Assembly: GCF_016899425.1 (NCBI RefSeq)
Contig: NZ_CP045994.1
Coordinates: 3,162,001-3,226,000 of the forward strand
Direction: 5' to 3'
Length of the DNA stretch: 64,000 nucleotides
Origin: Burkholderia sp. MS389
GTDB lineage: Bacteria; Pseudomonadota; Gammaproteobacteria; Burkholderiales; Burkholderiaceae
Made by a program: the position numbers and the translations under genes. Under the pieces are notes generated by a model. It searched no databases, had not been told where the DNA came from, and saw only the letters and a program-made list of their open reading frames with translations. This document shows positions 1-10,128 of this stretch, one piece after another. Position 1 is the first letter of the stretch. Each line of letters begins with the position of its first letter.

Positions 1-1268
<1,268 letters not shown>

Positions 1269-1384
1269 CGCCGTTCCGCCCTTCCCGCGCGCGGCCGCCC
1301 GGCCGCGCGCGCGTCGAGGGCGGCCGCGCCCCCTCGTTTTCCCTTCTGCGTTTACACCACGCGCCAAACCGCCCGTTTGCGGCC

Positions 1385-1414
1385 CATAATGGCAGCTATA
1401 CTTTACGGCCGTAA
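1385..1414 (+). promoter_or_regulatory. candidate promoter and 12-bp palindrome upstream of the PerM-type gene
   Basis: Two -10-like hexamers, CATAAT (1385-1390) and TATACT (1397-1402), are followed directly by the perfect palindrome TTACGGCCGTAA (1403-1414). The palindrome would lie at or just after the transcription start, a usual operator position. No convincing -35 hexamer was found, so this is a candidate only. Confidence 0.3.
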
Positions 1415-1507
1415 GGTTCGCCATCCGCACCAATCCGGTGCGGCGCCGGGCGACCCGCGCTCTGCCGCGTGCTCCGCGGCACGACACAGGGACAACAGGA
1501 ATCCACG

Positions 1508-2590
1508 ATGGAGAAGCAACAAGAGTCGCGCGACACGCAGAACCGCGAGCCGCACCTGCGCAGCGTGCGGCTGACGAGCGACTTGAGCCTGCCGAAGCTG
1601 TCGGCGCTCGAGATCGGCAGCTATCTCTTCGCGCTCGTCATGATGTGGCTCGTCCTCGAGCTCAAGCTGCTCGGCGGGATGCTGGCCGGCCTGCTCGTCT
1701 ATCAGCTGATCCACACGATCGCACCCGTGATCGAGCGCCATACCACCAGCATGCGCGCGCGCTGGGTCGCGGTCGTGCTGCTGTCGATCGCGATCGTCGG
1801 CGCGCTCACCGGCCTGACGCTCGCGATCATCGAGCATTTCGAGCACACGGTGCCGAACCTGCAGAGCCTGCTCGGCCAGCTGATGCAGATCGTCGAGCAG
1901 ACCCGCGCACGCACGCCGGCCTGGATCGCCAATCTGCTGCCCGTCGACGTCGAGCAGATGAAGACGAAGGCGGCCGTGCTGATGCACTCGCACATGGACC
2001 AGCTCCAGCAAAGCGGCAAGAGCGTCGCGCGCGGCTTCGGCCACGTGCTGTTCGGGATGATCATCGGCGCGATGATCGCGATCGGCGTCGAGCAGGGCAA
2101 GGTGCGCCGGCCGCTGTCCACCGCGCTCGTCACGCGCGTGTCGCGCTTCGCCGACGCGTTCCGCCGCATCGTGTTCGCGCAGATCAAGATCTCGGCGATC
2201 AACGCGGCATTCACCGGCATCTACCTGCTCGTCGCGCTGCCGATCTTCCATCAGCGGCTGCCGCTGTCGAAAACCCTCGTGCTCGTCACGTTCATCGTCG
2301 GCCTGCTGCCCGTGATCGGCAACCTGATCTCGAACACGCTGATCGTCGCGGTGTCGCTGTCGGTCAGCATGGGCACCGCGATCGCGTCGCTCGCGTTCCT
2401 CGTGGTCATCCACAAGCTCGAATACTTCCTGAACGCGAAGATCATCGGCGGCCAGATCGAGTCGCGCGCATGGGAGCTGCTGCTCGCGATGCTGATCATG
2501 GAAGCCGCGTTCGGGCTGCCGGGCGTGGTCGCCGCGCCGATCTTCTATGCGTACCTGAAACGCGAGCTGTACCTGCTGCGGCTGATCTGA
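1508..2590 (+). CDS. AI-2E / PerM family membrane transporter
   Basis: A 360-residue inner-membrane protein of the AI-2E exporter (PerM/TqsA/YdiK) family. An N-terminal pair of hydrophobic segments (near residues 35-60), a third near 80-100, a soluble central stretch and a hydrophobic C-terminal half with a long run near 255-290 match the family plan. The substrate cannot be told from sequence; members range from autoinducer export to Na+/H+ exchange. The ATG at 1508 was chosen because it follows an ACAGGA-like ribosome site and the family-like sequence begins here; an in-frame TTG or ATG further upstream would add a non-conserved leader. A strong bidirectional terminator follows, shared with purU. 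Confidence 0.85.
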   Translation: MEKQQESRDTQNREPHLRSVRLTSDLSLPKLSALEIGSYLFALVMMWLVLELKLLGGMLAGLLVYQLIHTIAPVIERHTTSMRARWVAVVLLSIAIVGALTGLTLAIIEHFEHTVPNLQSLLGQLMQIVEQTRARTPAWIANLLPVDVEQMKTKAAVLMHSHMDQLQQSGKSVARGFGHVLFGMIIGAMIAIGVEQGKVRRPLSTALVTRVSRFADAFRRIVFAQIKISAINAAFTGIYLLVALPIFHQRLPLSKTLVLVTFIVGLLPVIGNLISNTLIVAVSLSVSMGTAIASLAFLVVIHKLEYFLNAKIIGGQIESRAWELLLAMLIMEAAFGLPGVVAAPIFYAYLKRELYLLRLI

Positions 2591-2615
2591 AGCCGCCCGC
2601 TCGCGCACGGCAAAC

Positions 2616-2650
2616 AAAAACGCCGCGCCCCGTGAAGGGCGCGGCGTTTT
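2616..2650. terminator. bidirectional intrinsic terminator between perM-like gene and purU
   Basis: A GC-rich stem (ACGCCGCGCCC pairing with GGGCGCGGCGT) with a short CGTGAA loop is flanked by AAAAA on the left and TTTT on the right, so it can end transcription from both convergent genes. Confidence 0.85.
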
Positions 2651-2683
2651 CGCTTGCGCAGCCGGCCTTTCGCGGCCGACGGA

Positions 2684-3568
2684 TCAGCGGAACACGACCG
2701 TCTTCGTCCCGTTCAGCACGATCCGGTGCTCCACGTGCCACTTCACCGCCCGCGCGAGCGTCACGCACTCGACGTCGCGGCCGATCGCGGTCAACTGGTC
2801 GGGCGTCATGCTGTGGTCGACGCGCTCGACTTCCTGCTCGATGATCGGGCCTTCGTCGAGATCGGTCGTCACGTAGTGCGCGGTCGCGCCGATCAGCTTC
2901 ACGCCGCGGTCGAACGCCTGGTAGTAAGGCTTCGCGCCCTTGAAGCTCGGCAGGAACGAATGGTGGATGTTGATCGCGCGCCCGGCGAGCTGCGCGCACA
3001 TGTTCGGCGACAGGATCTGCATGTAGCGCGCGAGCACGACCAGATCGGCCTGGTGCTCGTCGATCACTTCCAGCACGCGCGCTTCCTGCGCGGCCTTCGC
3101 GGCATCGGACGAACCGCCGATCAGCGGGAAGTGATGGAACGGAATGTTGTAGCTCGCCGCGAGCTGGTAGAACTCCTTGTGATTCGACACGATCGCCGGA
3201 ATCTCGATCGGCAACTGGCCGGTGCGATAGCGGAACAGCAGGTCGTTCAGGCAGTGGCCGATCTTCGACACCATGATCACGACGCGCGGCTTCACGGCCG
3301 CATCGTGCAGCTCCCAGCGCATCGAGAACTGTTCGGCGAGCGGCGCGAATTCCTTGCGAAGCGTGTCGAGCGCCGACGCGGCATCCTCGCCGCCGCCGTC
3401 CTGCTCGAAGTGCACGCGCATGAAGAACTCGCTGGTGCGGCTGTCGCCGAACTGCGCGGAATCGAGGATGTTGTTGCTGCGCTCGAACAGGAAGCCCGAG
3501 ACCGCATGGACGATGCCGTGCCGGTCGGGGCACGACAGTTTCAAGATAAAGCTGTGATCGGTCGGCAT
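2684..3568 (-). CDS. purU: formyltetrahydrofolate deformylase
   Basis: Hydrolyses 10-formyl-THF to THF and formate in the cytoplasm, balancing one-carbon pools and feeding formate to PurT. The 294-residue product has an N-terminal ACT domain (about residues 7-85, starting with SFILKLSCPDRHGIVHAV) and a formyltransferase-type C-terminal domain carrying the hallmark NIHHSFLPSFKGA, with catalytic Asn and His. The ATG at 3568 starts directly before the conserved ACT domain; an ATG 15 bp upstream would add only five residues. It lies downstream of the Nudix gene on the same strand with an 80-bp gap, so it may have its own promoter. Confidence 0.95.
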   Translation of the reverse strand: MPTDHSFILKLSCPDRHGIVHAVSGFLFERSNNILDSAQFGDSRTSEFFMRVHFEQDGGGEDAASALDTLRKEFAPLAEQFSMRWELHDAAVKPRVVIMVSKIGHCLNDLLFRYRTGQLPIEIPAIVSNHKEFYQLAASYNIPFHHFPLIGGSSDAAKAAQEARVLEVIDEHQADLVVLARYMQILSPNMCAQLAGRAINIHHSFLPSFKGAKPYYQAFDRGVKLIGATAHYVTTDLDEGPIIEQEVERVDHSMTPDQLTAIGRDVECVTLARAVKWHVEHRIVLNGTKTVVFR

Positions 3569-3648
3569 GACCGCTACTCCCATTGTTTCCGTATTCGTCA
3601 AATTGCCCGCTTGCGCCGCCCGGCTGCGCGCGCAGCGCGCAGCGCGCG

Positions 3649-4515
3649 TCACGCGCCCGGCACGAACAGCGCGTCGATGCCGGCCGCGTCGACCGCTGCA
3701 ATCCAGCGGTGGCGCAGCAGCGTGTCGAGCGTCGCGAGGCTCGCATCCATCGTCGCGCGGCCTTCGCGCAGCCAGCCGATCACCTCGGGAACCCCGGCCA
3801 GCAGGTGCTCGGCCACTTCGCCGTCCTGGTTGCGCGGCGCGAAGTCGTGCGGCAGCGGCAGGTCGTACACGAAGATCAGTTCCGACTGCGTGCCTTCCGG
3901 CAGCGAGTTCAGCACCTGCACCGCACGGCCCGCGATCGCGCGCGCCGCCAGGTCGGCCGGAATCCCGGCTTCTTCCCAGCATTCCTTCGCGAGCGTCTCG
4001 TGAACGCCGAGCCCCCAGCCGATCCCGCCGGCGACGACGTTGTCGAGCATGCCGGGGTCGGTCGCCTTGGTCTCGCTGCGACGGCCGAGCCACATCTTCG
4101 GCGCGGCCGCCGCAGGCGGCTCGCCCGGCGTAACCACATATTCTACGATGCCGTTCACGTGCACCGCATAGGTCTGCGTGCCGAAGAAGCGCGACGCGGC
4201 GCGCTCGATGTACGCGAGCGGCGGATCGTCGAAGCGGTTGCGGATCGCGTAGATCTCGTCGCGCCAGCCGGGAATCGCGCCTTCGGCGGCGAGCGCGCCG
4301 ATCGCGCTGGCCAGCGCCATGCTGCGCGCGTCGACCGAATCGTAGCGCGCCGACAGCACGACCCGCTCGGCGGTCAGCTCGAACACGTCGGGCCAGCGCG
4401 CGAGCTTCGCGACGTCCTGGCGGCGCACCCAGCCGACCGCCTGGCCGGCGATCTCGAAACGCAGGTGCGCGGCCGGATCGAAGCGGCGCGCGGCCGCGAT
4501 GCACGGAAACGTCAT
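3649..4515 (-). CDS. Nudix hydrolase with DUF4743-type N-terminal domain
   Basis: A 288-residue protein whose C-terminal two-thirds is a Nudix fold and whose N-terminal about 120 residues resemble DUF4743, the domain found with Nudix in yeast Tnr3-type thiamine/oxythiamine diphosphatases. The Nudix helix reads KECWEEAGI, keeping the paired metal-binding Glu; the upstream Glu of the classical G-x5-E box is replaced by Leu. Likely chemistry is diphosphate cleavage of a nucleotide or thiamine-like compound, but the substrate is inferred only from the family. The start lies 5 bp after the stop of the LysE-type gene, so the two are probably translated from one mRNA. Confidence 0.8.
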   Translation of the reverse strand: MTFPCIAAARRFDPAAHLRFEIAGQAVGWVRRQDVAKLARWPDVFELTAERVVLSARYDSVDARSMALASAIGALAAEGAIPGWRDEIYAIRNRFDDPPLAYIERAASRFFGTQTYAVHVNGIVEYVVTPGEPPAAAAPKMWLGRRSETKATDPGMLDNVVAGGIGWGLGVHETLAKECWEEAGIPADLAARAIAGRAVQVLNSLPEGTQSELIFVYDLPLPHDFAPRNQDGEVAEHLLAGVPEVIGWLREGRATMDASLATLDTLLRHRWIAAVDAAGIDALFVPGA

Positions 4516-4520
4516 CGCGC

Positions 4521-5135
4521 TCAGTCCTTCAGCGCGACGCGGATGCCGATCGCGATGAACGTCGCGCCGGCGATCCGGTCGAGCCACACGCCGGCCTTCG
4601 GGCGGCGCTTCAGCCACGCGCCGATCATGCCCGCGCCGACGCCGAACAGCGAGAAAACGGCGGCCGTCTGCAGCATGAACAGCGCGCCGAGCTCGAACAT
4701 CTGCAGCGTCACGCTTTGCGCGCCGTGCGGATCGACGAACTGCGGCAGGAACACGACGAAGAACAGCGTGACCTTCGGGTTCATCAGGTTGCCGATCACG
4801 CTCTGCCGGAAGATCGTGGCGAGCGGCTGCGGCGGGCGCGCATGCGCGTTCGCGAGGCCCTGGCTGCGCAGCGCCTTGATGCCGATCCACACGAGGTACG
4901 CGGCGCCCGCGAGCTTCAGGATCTGGAACGCGACCGGCGACGAACGCAGCACGGCCGCGACGCCGAGCGCCGCGAGCGTCGTGTGGAACAGGATCCCGGC
5001 CGTGAAGCCGAGCGCGGCGACGAAGCCGGCCGCGCGGCCCTGCGAGATGCCGCGTGCGAGCACCTGCAGGTTGTCGGGACCCGGCGCGAACGTGATCGCG
5101 ACCGACGTGGCGAGAAACAGCATGAAGTTGGGCAT
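4521..5135 (-). CDS. LysE/RhtB family amino-acid exporter
   Basis: A 204-residue inner-membrane protein with six predicted hydrophobic segments and the family motif APGPDNL near residue 20, typical of LysE/RhtB exporters that send out amino acids such as homoserine, threonine or lysine. Length is usual for the family (about 205). The stop is immediately before the Nudix gene start, suggesting a two-gene unit. A 78-bp gap separates it from the upstream apt gene on the same strand. The exported compound cannot be predicted. Confidence 0.88.
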   Translation of the reverse strand: MPNFMLFLATSVAITFAPGPDNLQVLARGISQGRAAGFVAALGFTAGILFHTTLAALGVAAVLRSSPVAFQILKLAGAAYLVWIGIKALRSQGLANAHARPPQPLATIFRQSVIGNLMNPKVTLFFVVFLPQFVDPHGAQSVTLQMFELGALFMLQTAAVFSLFGVGAGMIGAWLKRRPKAGVWLDRIAGATFIAIGIRVALKD

Positions 5136-5213
5136 CGTGACCTCGCTGCGGAAGGTGAACCAAGCGTGAACCGGGGCAAGCCGGCGCGGCTGGCCCCGGG
5201 AGCGGACCGGCGT

Positions 5214-5780
5214 TCAGTGGCCGGCGAATTCGGTAACGGTATAGACCGGCAGTCCGGCGTCGCGCAGCAGCGTCGAGCCGCCGAGATCGGGCAGGTCGAT
5301 GATCGCCGCGCCTTCGACGACCACCGCGCCGAGCCGCTGCAGCAGGTTGCGCCCCGCCATCATCGTGCCGCCGGTCGCGATCAGGTCGTCCATGATGATC
5401 ACGCGGTCGCCGGGCTTGCACGCATCTTCGTGGATCTCGACCGTCGCGCTGCCGTATTCGAGGTCGTACGATTCCGAGCGCGTCTTGTACGGCAGCTTGC
5501 CGACCTTGCGGATCGGCACGAAGCCGACGCTCAGCTCGTACGCGACGATCGGCGCGATGATGAAGCCGCGCGCGTCGAGGCCCGCGACGTAGTCGAGCTT
5601 CGCGTCGACATAGCGTTCGACGAACAGGTCGACCAGGATGCGCAGCGCCTTCGGGCTCTGCAGCAGCGTCGTGATGTCGCGGAACTGCACGCCCAGCTGC
5701 GGCCAGTCGGGCACCGTGCGGATCTGGCTGTGGATGAAGGCGACCGGATCGAGCGGTGCGCCCGACGACGAATGCGGCAT
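5214..5780 (-). CDS. apt: adenine phosphoribosyltransferase
   Basis: Makes AMP from adenine and PRPP in purine salvage. The 188-residue product carries the PRPP-binding loop [13 protein letters not shown] near residue 125 and the usual N-terminal ending in [10 protein letters not shown]. The ATG at 5780 was preferred to an upstream start 39 bp earlier, because the extra residues (containing FFSESF) are not like the family and the GGAGAG-like sequence lies just before this ATG. It may be transcribed with the downstream LysE/Nudix pair. Prs, which makes the PRPP co-substrate, is encoded elsewhere in this window. Confidence 0.95.
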   Translation of the reverse strand: MPHSSSGAPLDPVAFIHSQIRTVPDWPQLGVQFRDITTLLQSPKALRILVDLFVERYVDAKLDYVAGLDARGFIIAPIVAYELSVGFVPIRKVGKLPYKTRSESYDLEYGSATVEIHEDACKPGDRVIIMDDLIATGGTMMAGRNLLQRLGAVVVEGAAIIDLPDLGGSTLLRDAGLPVYTVTEFAGH

Positions 5781-5857
5781 GAAACTCTCCGAAAAAAACG
5801 GTGCGCGAAGATCGGGCACCGTTTCTGATCAATACGGGTCAGGTTGTGAATCGCGGC

Positions 5858-7864
5858 TCATGCGGCCGCGGCCGGCGGATCGCGCCGATGGCGCGACAAC
5901 CGCTCCTCCGCGAGCGCGAGTGCCTCGGGCAGCCCGCGCAGCACCACGATGTCGCTCGCGCGCAGCTTGGTCTGCGGATCGGGTTCGACGCCGCGGATGC
6001 CGTGCCGGCGGATCGCCGTGACTTCCAGCCCGAGCGCGTACAGCCCGAGTTCTTCCAGCGAACGCCCGACTGCGTCCGCACGCGCATCGACCGGCACCGA
6101 TTGTAGCCGCACCTGCTCGTGGTCGTCGTCGTCCGCATCGTCCGCGCCGCGGAAATAGCCGCGCAGCAGGCTGTAGCGCTCGTCGCGCATCTCCTCGACG
6201 CGCCGCACGACCTTGCGCATCGGCACGCCGACCAGCACCAGCGTGTGCGACGCGAGCATCAGGCTGCCCTCGACGATTTCCGGAATCACCTCGGTCGCGC
6301 CGGCCGCGAGCAGCTTCTCGAGATCGGCGTCGTCGACGGTGCGCACGATCGCCGGCAGCGTCGGCTCCAGCTCGTGCACGTGATGCAGCACGCGCAGCGC
6401 GGACGGCGTATTCGCGTAGGTGATCGCGACGGCCGCCGCCCGATGGATACCGGCCGCGAGCAGCGATTCACGGCGCGCGGCGTCGCCAAACACGACCGAT
6501 TCGCCGGCCGTCGCGGCCGCGCTCACGCGATCGGGGTCGAGGTCGAGCGCGACGTACGAAATACCTTCCTGCTCGAGCATGCGCGCGAGGTTCTGCCCGG
6601 CACGACCGTAGCCGCAGATGATCACGTGGCCGCGCTGCTTCAGGCTTTGCGTCGCGATCCGCGTCATCTGCAGCGACTGCTGCATCCATTCGGTCGACGA
6701 CAGCCGCATCACGATGCGGTCGGCGTTCTGAATCAGGAACGGCGCGGCGAGCATCGACAGCAGCATCGATGCGAGGATCGCCTGCAGCAGCGTCGAATCG
6801 ACGAGATGCCGGTCGAGGATCAGGTTCAGCAGCACGAAGCCGAATTCGCCGGCCTGCGCGAGGCCGATCCCCGTGCGCATCGCGACGCCCGGCGTCGCGC
6901 CGAACAGCCGCGCGAGCCCGGCGATCATCGTCGCCTTGAACAGGATCTGCCCGACGAAGAAGCCGAGCACGATCAACGGATGCTCCCAGATCACGCGCGG
7001 ATCGAGCAGCATCCCCGTCGTCACGAAGAACAGGCCGAGCAGCACGTCGCGGAACGGCTTGATGTCCTCCTCCACCTGATGGCGGAACGGCGTCTCGGAA
7101 ATGAGCATCCCCGCGATGAACGCGCCGAGCGCGAGCGACAGGCCGAACTTGTCGGTGATGAACGCGGCGCCCAGCGTGACGAGCAGCAGGTTCAGCACGA
7201 ACAGCTCCTGCGAGCGGCGCCGCGCGACGACGTTGAGCCAGCGCGTCATGAAGCGCTGGCCGATGACGAGCAGCAGCGCGAGCGCGATCACGATCTTGAC
7301 CGCCGCGACGCCGAGCGTGAGCGCGAGGTCCTTCGACGATTCGGCGCCGAACGCGGCGATCACGATCAGCAGCGGCACGACCGCGAGATCCTGGAACAGC
7401 AGCACGCCGAAGATGTTGCGGCCGTGCTCGGTCTCGATCTCGAGCCGCTCGGCAAGCATCTTCGACACGATCGCCGTCGACGACATCGCGAGCGCGCCGC
7501 CGAGCGCGATGCTGCCCTGCCATGTGAGATGCTCCCAGCGCTCGAACAGCGCGCCGAGCGCGAGCGCGAGTACCAGCGTCGCGACGACCTGCAGCAGCCC
7601 GAGCCCGAACACGAGCCGCTGCATCGACCTCAGCTTCGCCAGCGAGAATTCGAGGCCGATCGAGAACATCAGGAACACCACGCCGAATTCCGCGAGGTGC
7701 TCGGCCCGTTCGAGATCCGCCGTGATGCCAAGCGCGTGCGGGCCGACCAGAATGCCGACGGTCAGGTAGCCGAGCATCGGCGGCAGGTTCAACGAGCGGA
7801 ATACGACGACGCCCACCACCGAGGCCAGCAGCAGCAGCAGGGTCATTTCGAGCGGGGAAATCAC
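5858..7864 (-). CDS. kefC: Kef-type K+/H+ antiporter (CPA2 family) with RCK domain
   Basis: A 668-residue glutathione-gated-type potassium efflux antiporter of the CPA2 family. About 12 hydrophobic segments fill residues 1-380, followed by an NAD-binding TrkA-N/RCK domain beginning HVIICGYGRAGQNLARML near residue 415 and a TrkA-C-like domain near 570-655. A GTG at 7864 gives a start VISPLEMTLL; the ATG 18 bp inside (7846) is the alternative. A much longer open frame upstream is antisense to kdsD and is not used. Whether it is KefB-like, KefC-like or a YbaL-type transporter cannot be settled from sequence; no KefF/KefG ancillary gene is adjacent. It is divergent from kdsD across about 125 bp. 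Confidence 0.88.
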   Translation of the reverse strand: MISPLEMTLLLLLASVVGVVVFRSLNLPPMLGYLTVGILVGPHALGITADLERAEHLAEFGVVFLMFSIGLEFSLAKLRSMQRLVFGLGLLQVVATLVLALALGALFERWEHLTWQGSIALGGALAMSSTAIVSKMLAERLEIETEHGRNIFGVLLFQDLAVVPLLIVIAAFGAESSKDLALTLGVAAVKIVIALALLLVIGQRFMTRWLNVVARRRSQELFVLNLLLVTLGAAFITDKFGLSLALGAFIAGMLISETPFRHQVEEDIKPFRDVLLGLFFVTTGMLLDPRVIWEHPLIVLGFFVGQILFKATMIAGLARLFGATPGVAMRTGIGLAQAGEFGFVLLNLILDRHLVDSTLLQAILASMLLSMLAAPFLIQNADRIVMRLSSTEWMQQSLQMTRIATQSLKQRGHVIICGYGRAGQNLARMLEQEGISYVALDLDPDRVSAAATAGESVVFGDAARRESLLAAGIHRAAAVAITYANTPSALRVLHHVHELEPTLPAIVRTVDDADLEKLLAAGATEVIPEIVEGSLMLASHTLVLVGVPMRKVVRRVEEMRDERYSLLRGYFRGADDADDDDHEQVRLQSVPVDARADAVGRSLEELGLYALGLEVTAIRRHGIRGVEPDPQTKLRASDIVVLRGLPEALALAEERLSRHRRDPPAAAA

Positions 7865-7990
7865 GGGCGAAGCGTCCTCGTTCGTCGGGGCCACGGCAAT
7901 GCGGGCGCGGGGTGGTGGCGGTGGACAGGCTGCTTCGGACGAGTCCGAAGGCGCGGCGCGGCGAACAAACGCCTTTGCTATACTCCGCGC

Positions 7991-8974
7991 ATGATAGCGA
8001 AAATCAATGATGATCGGGCGCTCGCGCTCGCCCGCGACGTGCTCGACATCGAGGCGGACGCCGTGCGCGCGCTGCGCGACCAGCTCGACGGCGGCTTCGT
8101 CGAGGCCGTGGCGCTGCTGCTCGGCTGCCGCGGCCGCGTCGTGGTCTCCGGGATCGGCAAATCGGGGCATATCGCCCGCAAGATCGCAGCCACGCTGGCC
8201 AGCACCGGTACGCCGGCCTTCTTTGTCCACCCTGCCGAGGCCAGCCACGGCGACCTCGGGATGGTCACCTCCGACGACGTCTTCATCGGCATCTCCTATT
8301 CCGGCGAATCGGAAGAACTCGTCGCGATCCTGCCGCTCGTGAAGCGGATCGGCGCGAAGCTGATCGCGATCACGGGCCGCGCGGGGTCGAGCCTCGGCAC
8401 GCTCGCCGACGTGCACCTGAACGCCGCGGTGTCGAAGGAAGCGTGCCCGCTGAACCTCGCGCCCACCGCGAGCACGACCGCCGCGCTCGCGCTCGGCGAC
8501 GCACTCGCCGTCGCCGTGCTCGACGCGCGCGGCTTCGGTTCGGAAGATTTCGCGCGCTCGCATCCGGGCGGCGCGCTCGGCCGGCGCCTGCTCACCTACG
8601 TACGCGACGTGATGCGCTCGGGCGACGACGTCCCGTCCGTCGGGCTCGATGCGACGCTGTCGGACGCGCTGTTCCAGATCACCGCGAAGCGCCTCGGCAT
8701 GACGGCCGTGGTCGACGCCGACGGCAAGGTCGCCGGCATCTTCACCGACGGCGACCTGCGCCGCGTGCTCGCCCGCGACGGCGACTTCCGCACGCTGCCG
8801 ATCACCGAAGTGATGACGCGCAACCCGCGCACGATCGCGCCGGATCATCTGGCCGTCGAGGCCGTGGAACTGATGGAGCGCCACCGGATCAACCAGATGC
8901 TGGTCGTCGATGCCGACGGCGCGCTGATCGGCGCGCTGAACATGCACGACCTGTTTTCGAAGAAGGTGATCTGA
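7991..8974 (+). CDS. kdsD: D-arabinose 5-phosphate isomerase
   Basis: Converts D-ribulose 5-phosphate to D-arabinose 5-phosphate, the first committed step to Kdo of LPS. The 327-residue protein has an N-terminal SIS domain (about 40-175, with GIGKSGHIARKIAATLASTG and SYSGESEE) and two CBS domains (about 205-325), the usual KpsF/GutQ layout. It heads a plus-strand run: its TGA overlaps the ATG of kdsC by one base (TGATG), a sign of translational coupling, and the next genes carry the Lpt transport system, so Kdo synthesis and LPS export are linked here. Confidence 0.96.
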   Translation: MIAKINDDRALALARDVLDIEADAVRALRDQLDGGFVEAVALLLGCRGRVVVSGIGKSGHIARKIAATLASTGTPAFFVHPAEASHGDLGMVTSDDVFIGISYSGESEELVAILPLVKRIGAKLIAITGRAGSSLGTLADVHLNAAVSKEACPLNLAPTASTTAALALGDALAVAVLDARGFGSEDFARSHPGGALGRRLLTYVRDVMRSGDDVPSVGLDATLSDALFQITAKRLGMTAVVDADGKVAGIFTDGDLRRVLARDGDFRTLPITEVMTRNPRTIAPDHLAVEAVELMERHRINQMLVVDADGALIGALNMHDLFSKKVI

Positions 8975-9510
8975 TGAGCGCAGCGCTGACTGCGGCCGAA
9001 CGCGCGAGCCGCGTGAAGCTGATGATTTTCGACGTCGACGGCGTGCTGACCGACGGCGGCCTGCTGTTTACCGCGGCCGGCGACGCGATGAAGTCGTTCA
9101 ATTCGCTCGACGGCCACGGCGTGAAGCTGCTCGGCGAAGCCGGCATCGCGACCGCGATCATCACGGGCCGCCGCTCGGAGATCGTCGCGGCGCGCGCGAA
9201 GGAAATGAAGATCGCGCACCTGTTCCAGGGCGTCGAGAACAAGCTCGCCGTGTTCGCCGACCTGATCGCGTCGCTCGGCCTGACGGCCGACGCATGCGGC
9301 TACATGGGCGACGACTGGCCCGACCTGCCGGTGCTGCTGCGCTGCGGCTTCGCGACGGCCCCCGCGAACGCGCACCCCGAGGTGATCGCCCGCGCGCACT
9401 GGGTCGCCGAGGCCCGCGGCGGCCACGGCGCCGTGCGCGAGGTCTGCGATGCGATCCTGCGCGCGCAGCGCCGCTACGACGCGCTGCTCGCCGCCGCCTG
9501 CGGAGCCTGA
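8974..9510 (+). CDS. kdsC: 3-deoxy-D-manno-octulosonate 8-phosphate phosphatase
   Basis: A HAD-superfamily phosphatase (C0 type, no cap) that releases Kdo from Kdo-8-phosphate. The 178-residue product has the HAD motif I nucleophile box MIFDVDGVLTDG near residue 15 and motif IV GDDWPDLPVL near 110. Length matches the family. The start shares one base with the kdsD stop, and lptC follows 3 bp after its own stop, so it is in the middle of an operon. Confidence 0.96.
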   Translation: MSAALTAAERASRVKLMIFDVDGVLTDGGLLFTAAGDAMKSFNSLDGHGVKLLGEAGIATAIITGRRSEIVAARAKEMKIAHLFQGVENKLAVFADLIASLGLTADACGYMGDDWPDLPVLLRCGFATAPANAHPEVIARAHWVAEARGGHGAVREVCDAILRAQRRYDALLAAACGA

Positions 9511-9513
9511 CCG

Positions 9514-10128
9514 ATGAGCACGCATTTCCGCTGGACCCAGATGCTGCCGCTCGCCGCGGTCGCTGCGCTCGCGGGCGTCACCTGGTGGCTGCTGCAGGCC
9601 ACGCTGCCGCCGCCCGGCGAGGGCGTCGCGCAGCCGAAACGCCACACGCCCGACTATTTCGCGGACAACTTCTCGGTCACCGAGCTCGACCAGACCGGCA
9701 CGACCCAGTACCGGCTGACGGCCGCGAAGCTGGTTCATTACGAAGACACGGAAGGCAGCGACCTGACCGATCCGGCCATGCGCGCGTTCCAGCCCGGCAA
9801 GCCGGTCGTGACGACCACCGCGAAGCGCGGCACCGTCAACGGCGACGTGTCGATCGTCGATTTGTACGACGATGCACGCATCCTGCGCGCGGCCGGCGGC
9901 GGTGATCCGCAGATGCAGGCCGATTCGCAGCATTTCCGGATCTTCGTCAATGACGATGTGATCCAGACCGAAAAGCCGGTTAAACTTCAGCGCGGCCTGT
10001 CGCTCGTCAACGCGACCGACGGCATGAAGTACAACAACGTCACCCGGGTCATCGAGCTTTACGGCAACGTGCGCGGCACGATTGCCGCGGCGGACACGTC
10101 CGGCGGCTCGAAAGGTCAACCCAAGTGA
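9514..10128 (+). CDS. lptC: LPS export protein LptC
   Basis: Bitopic inner-membrane component of the Lpt bridge; it receives LPS from LptB2FG and passes it to LptA. The 204-residue product has a single N-terminal membrane anchor (about residues 10-29, LPLAAVAALAGVTWWLLQ) and a periplasmic LptC-type beta-jellyroll. Its context between kdsC and lptA confirms the call. The stop TGA overlaps a GTG (GTGA) that can start lptA. Confidence 0.95.
   Translation: MSTHFRWTQMLPLAAVAALAGVTWWLLQATLPPPGEGVAQPKRHTPDYFADNFSVTELDQTGTTQYRLTAAKLVHYEDTEGSDLTDPAMRAFQPGKPVVTTTAKRGTVNGDVSIVDLYDDARILRAAGGGDPQMQADSQHFRIFVNDDVIQTEKPVKLQRGLSLVNATDGMKYNNVTRVIELYGNVRGTIAAADTSGGSKGQPK

Noticed and set aside
6119..7990. Upstream extension of the kdsD frame across the antiporter gene
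   Set aside because: The extension is antisense to the Kef-type gene and has no family similarity; the ATG at 7991 starts exactly at the conserved SIS protein.
7865..8947. N-terminal extension of the Kef-type frame across kdsD
   Set aside because: The extra 360 residues are antisense to kdsD and lack hydrophobic segments; the membrane domain begins at the GTG/ATG near 7846-7864.
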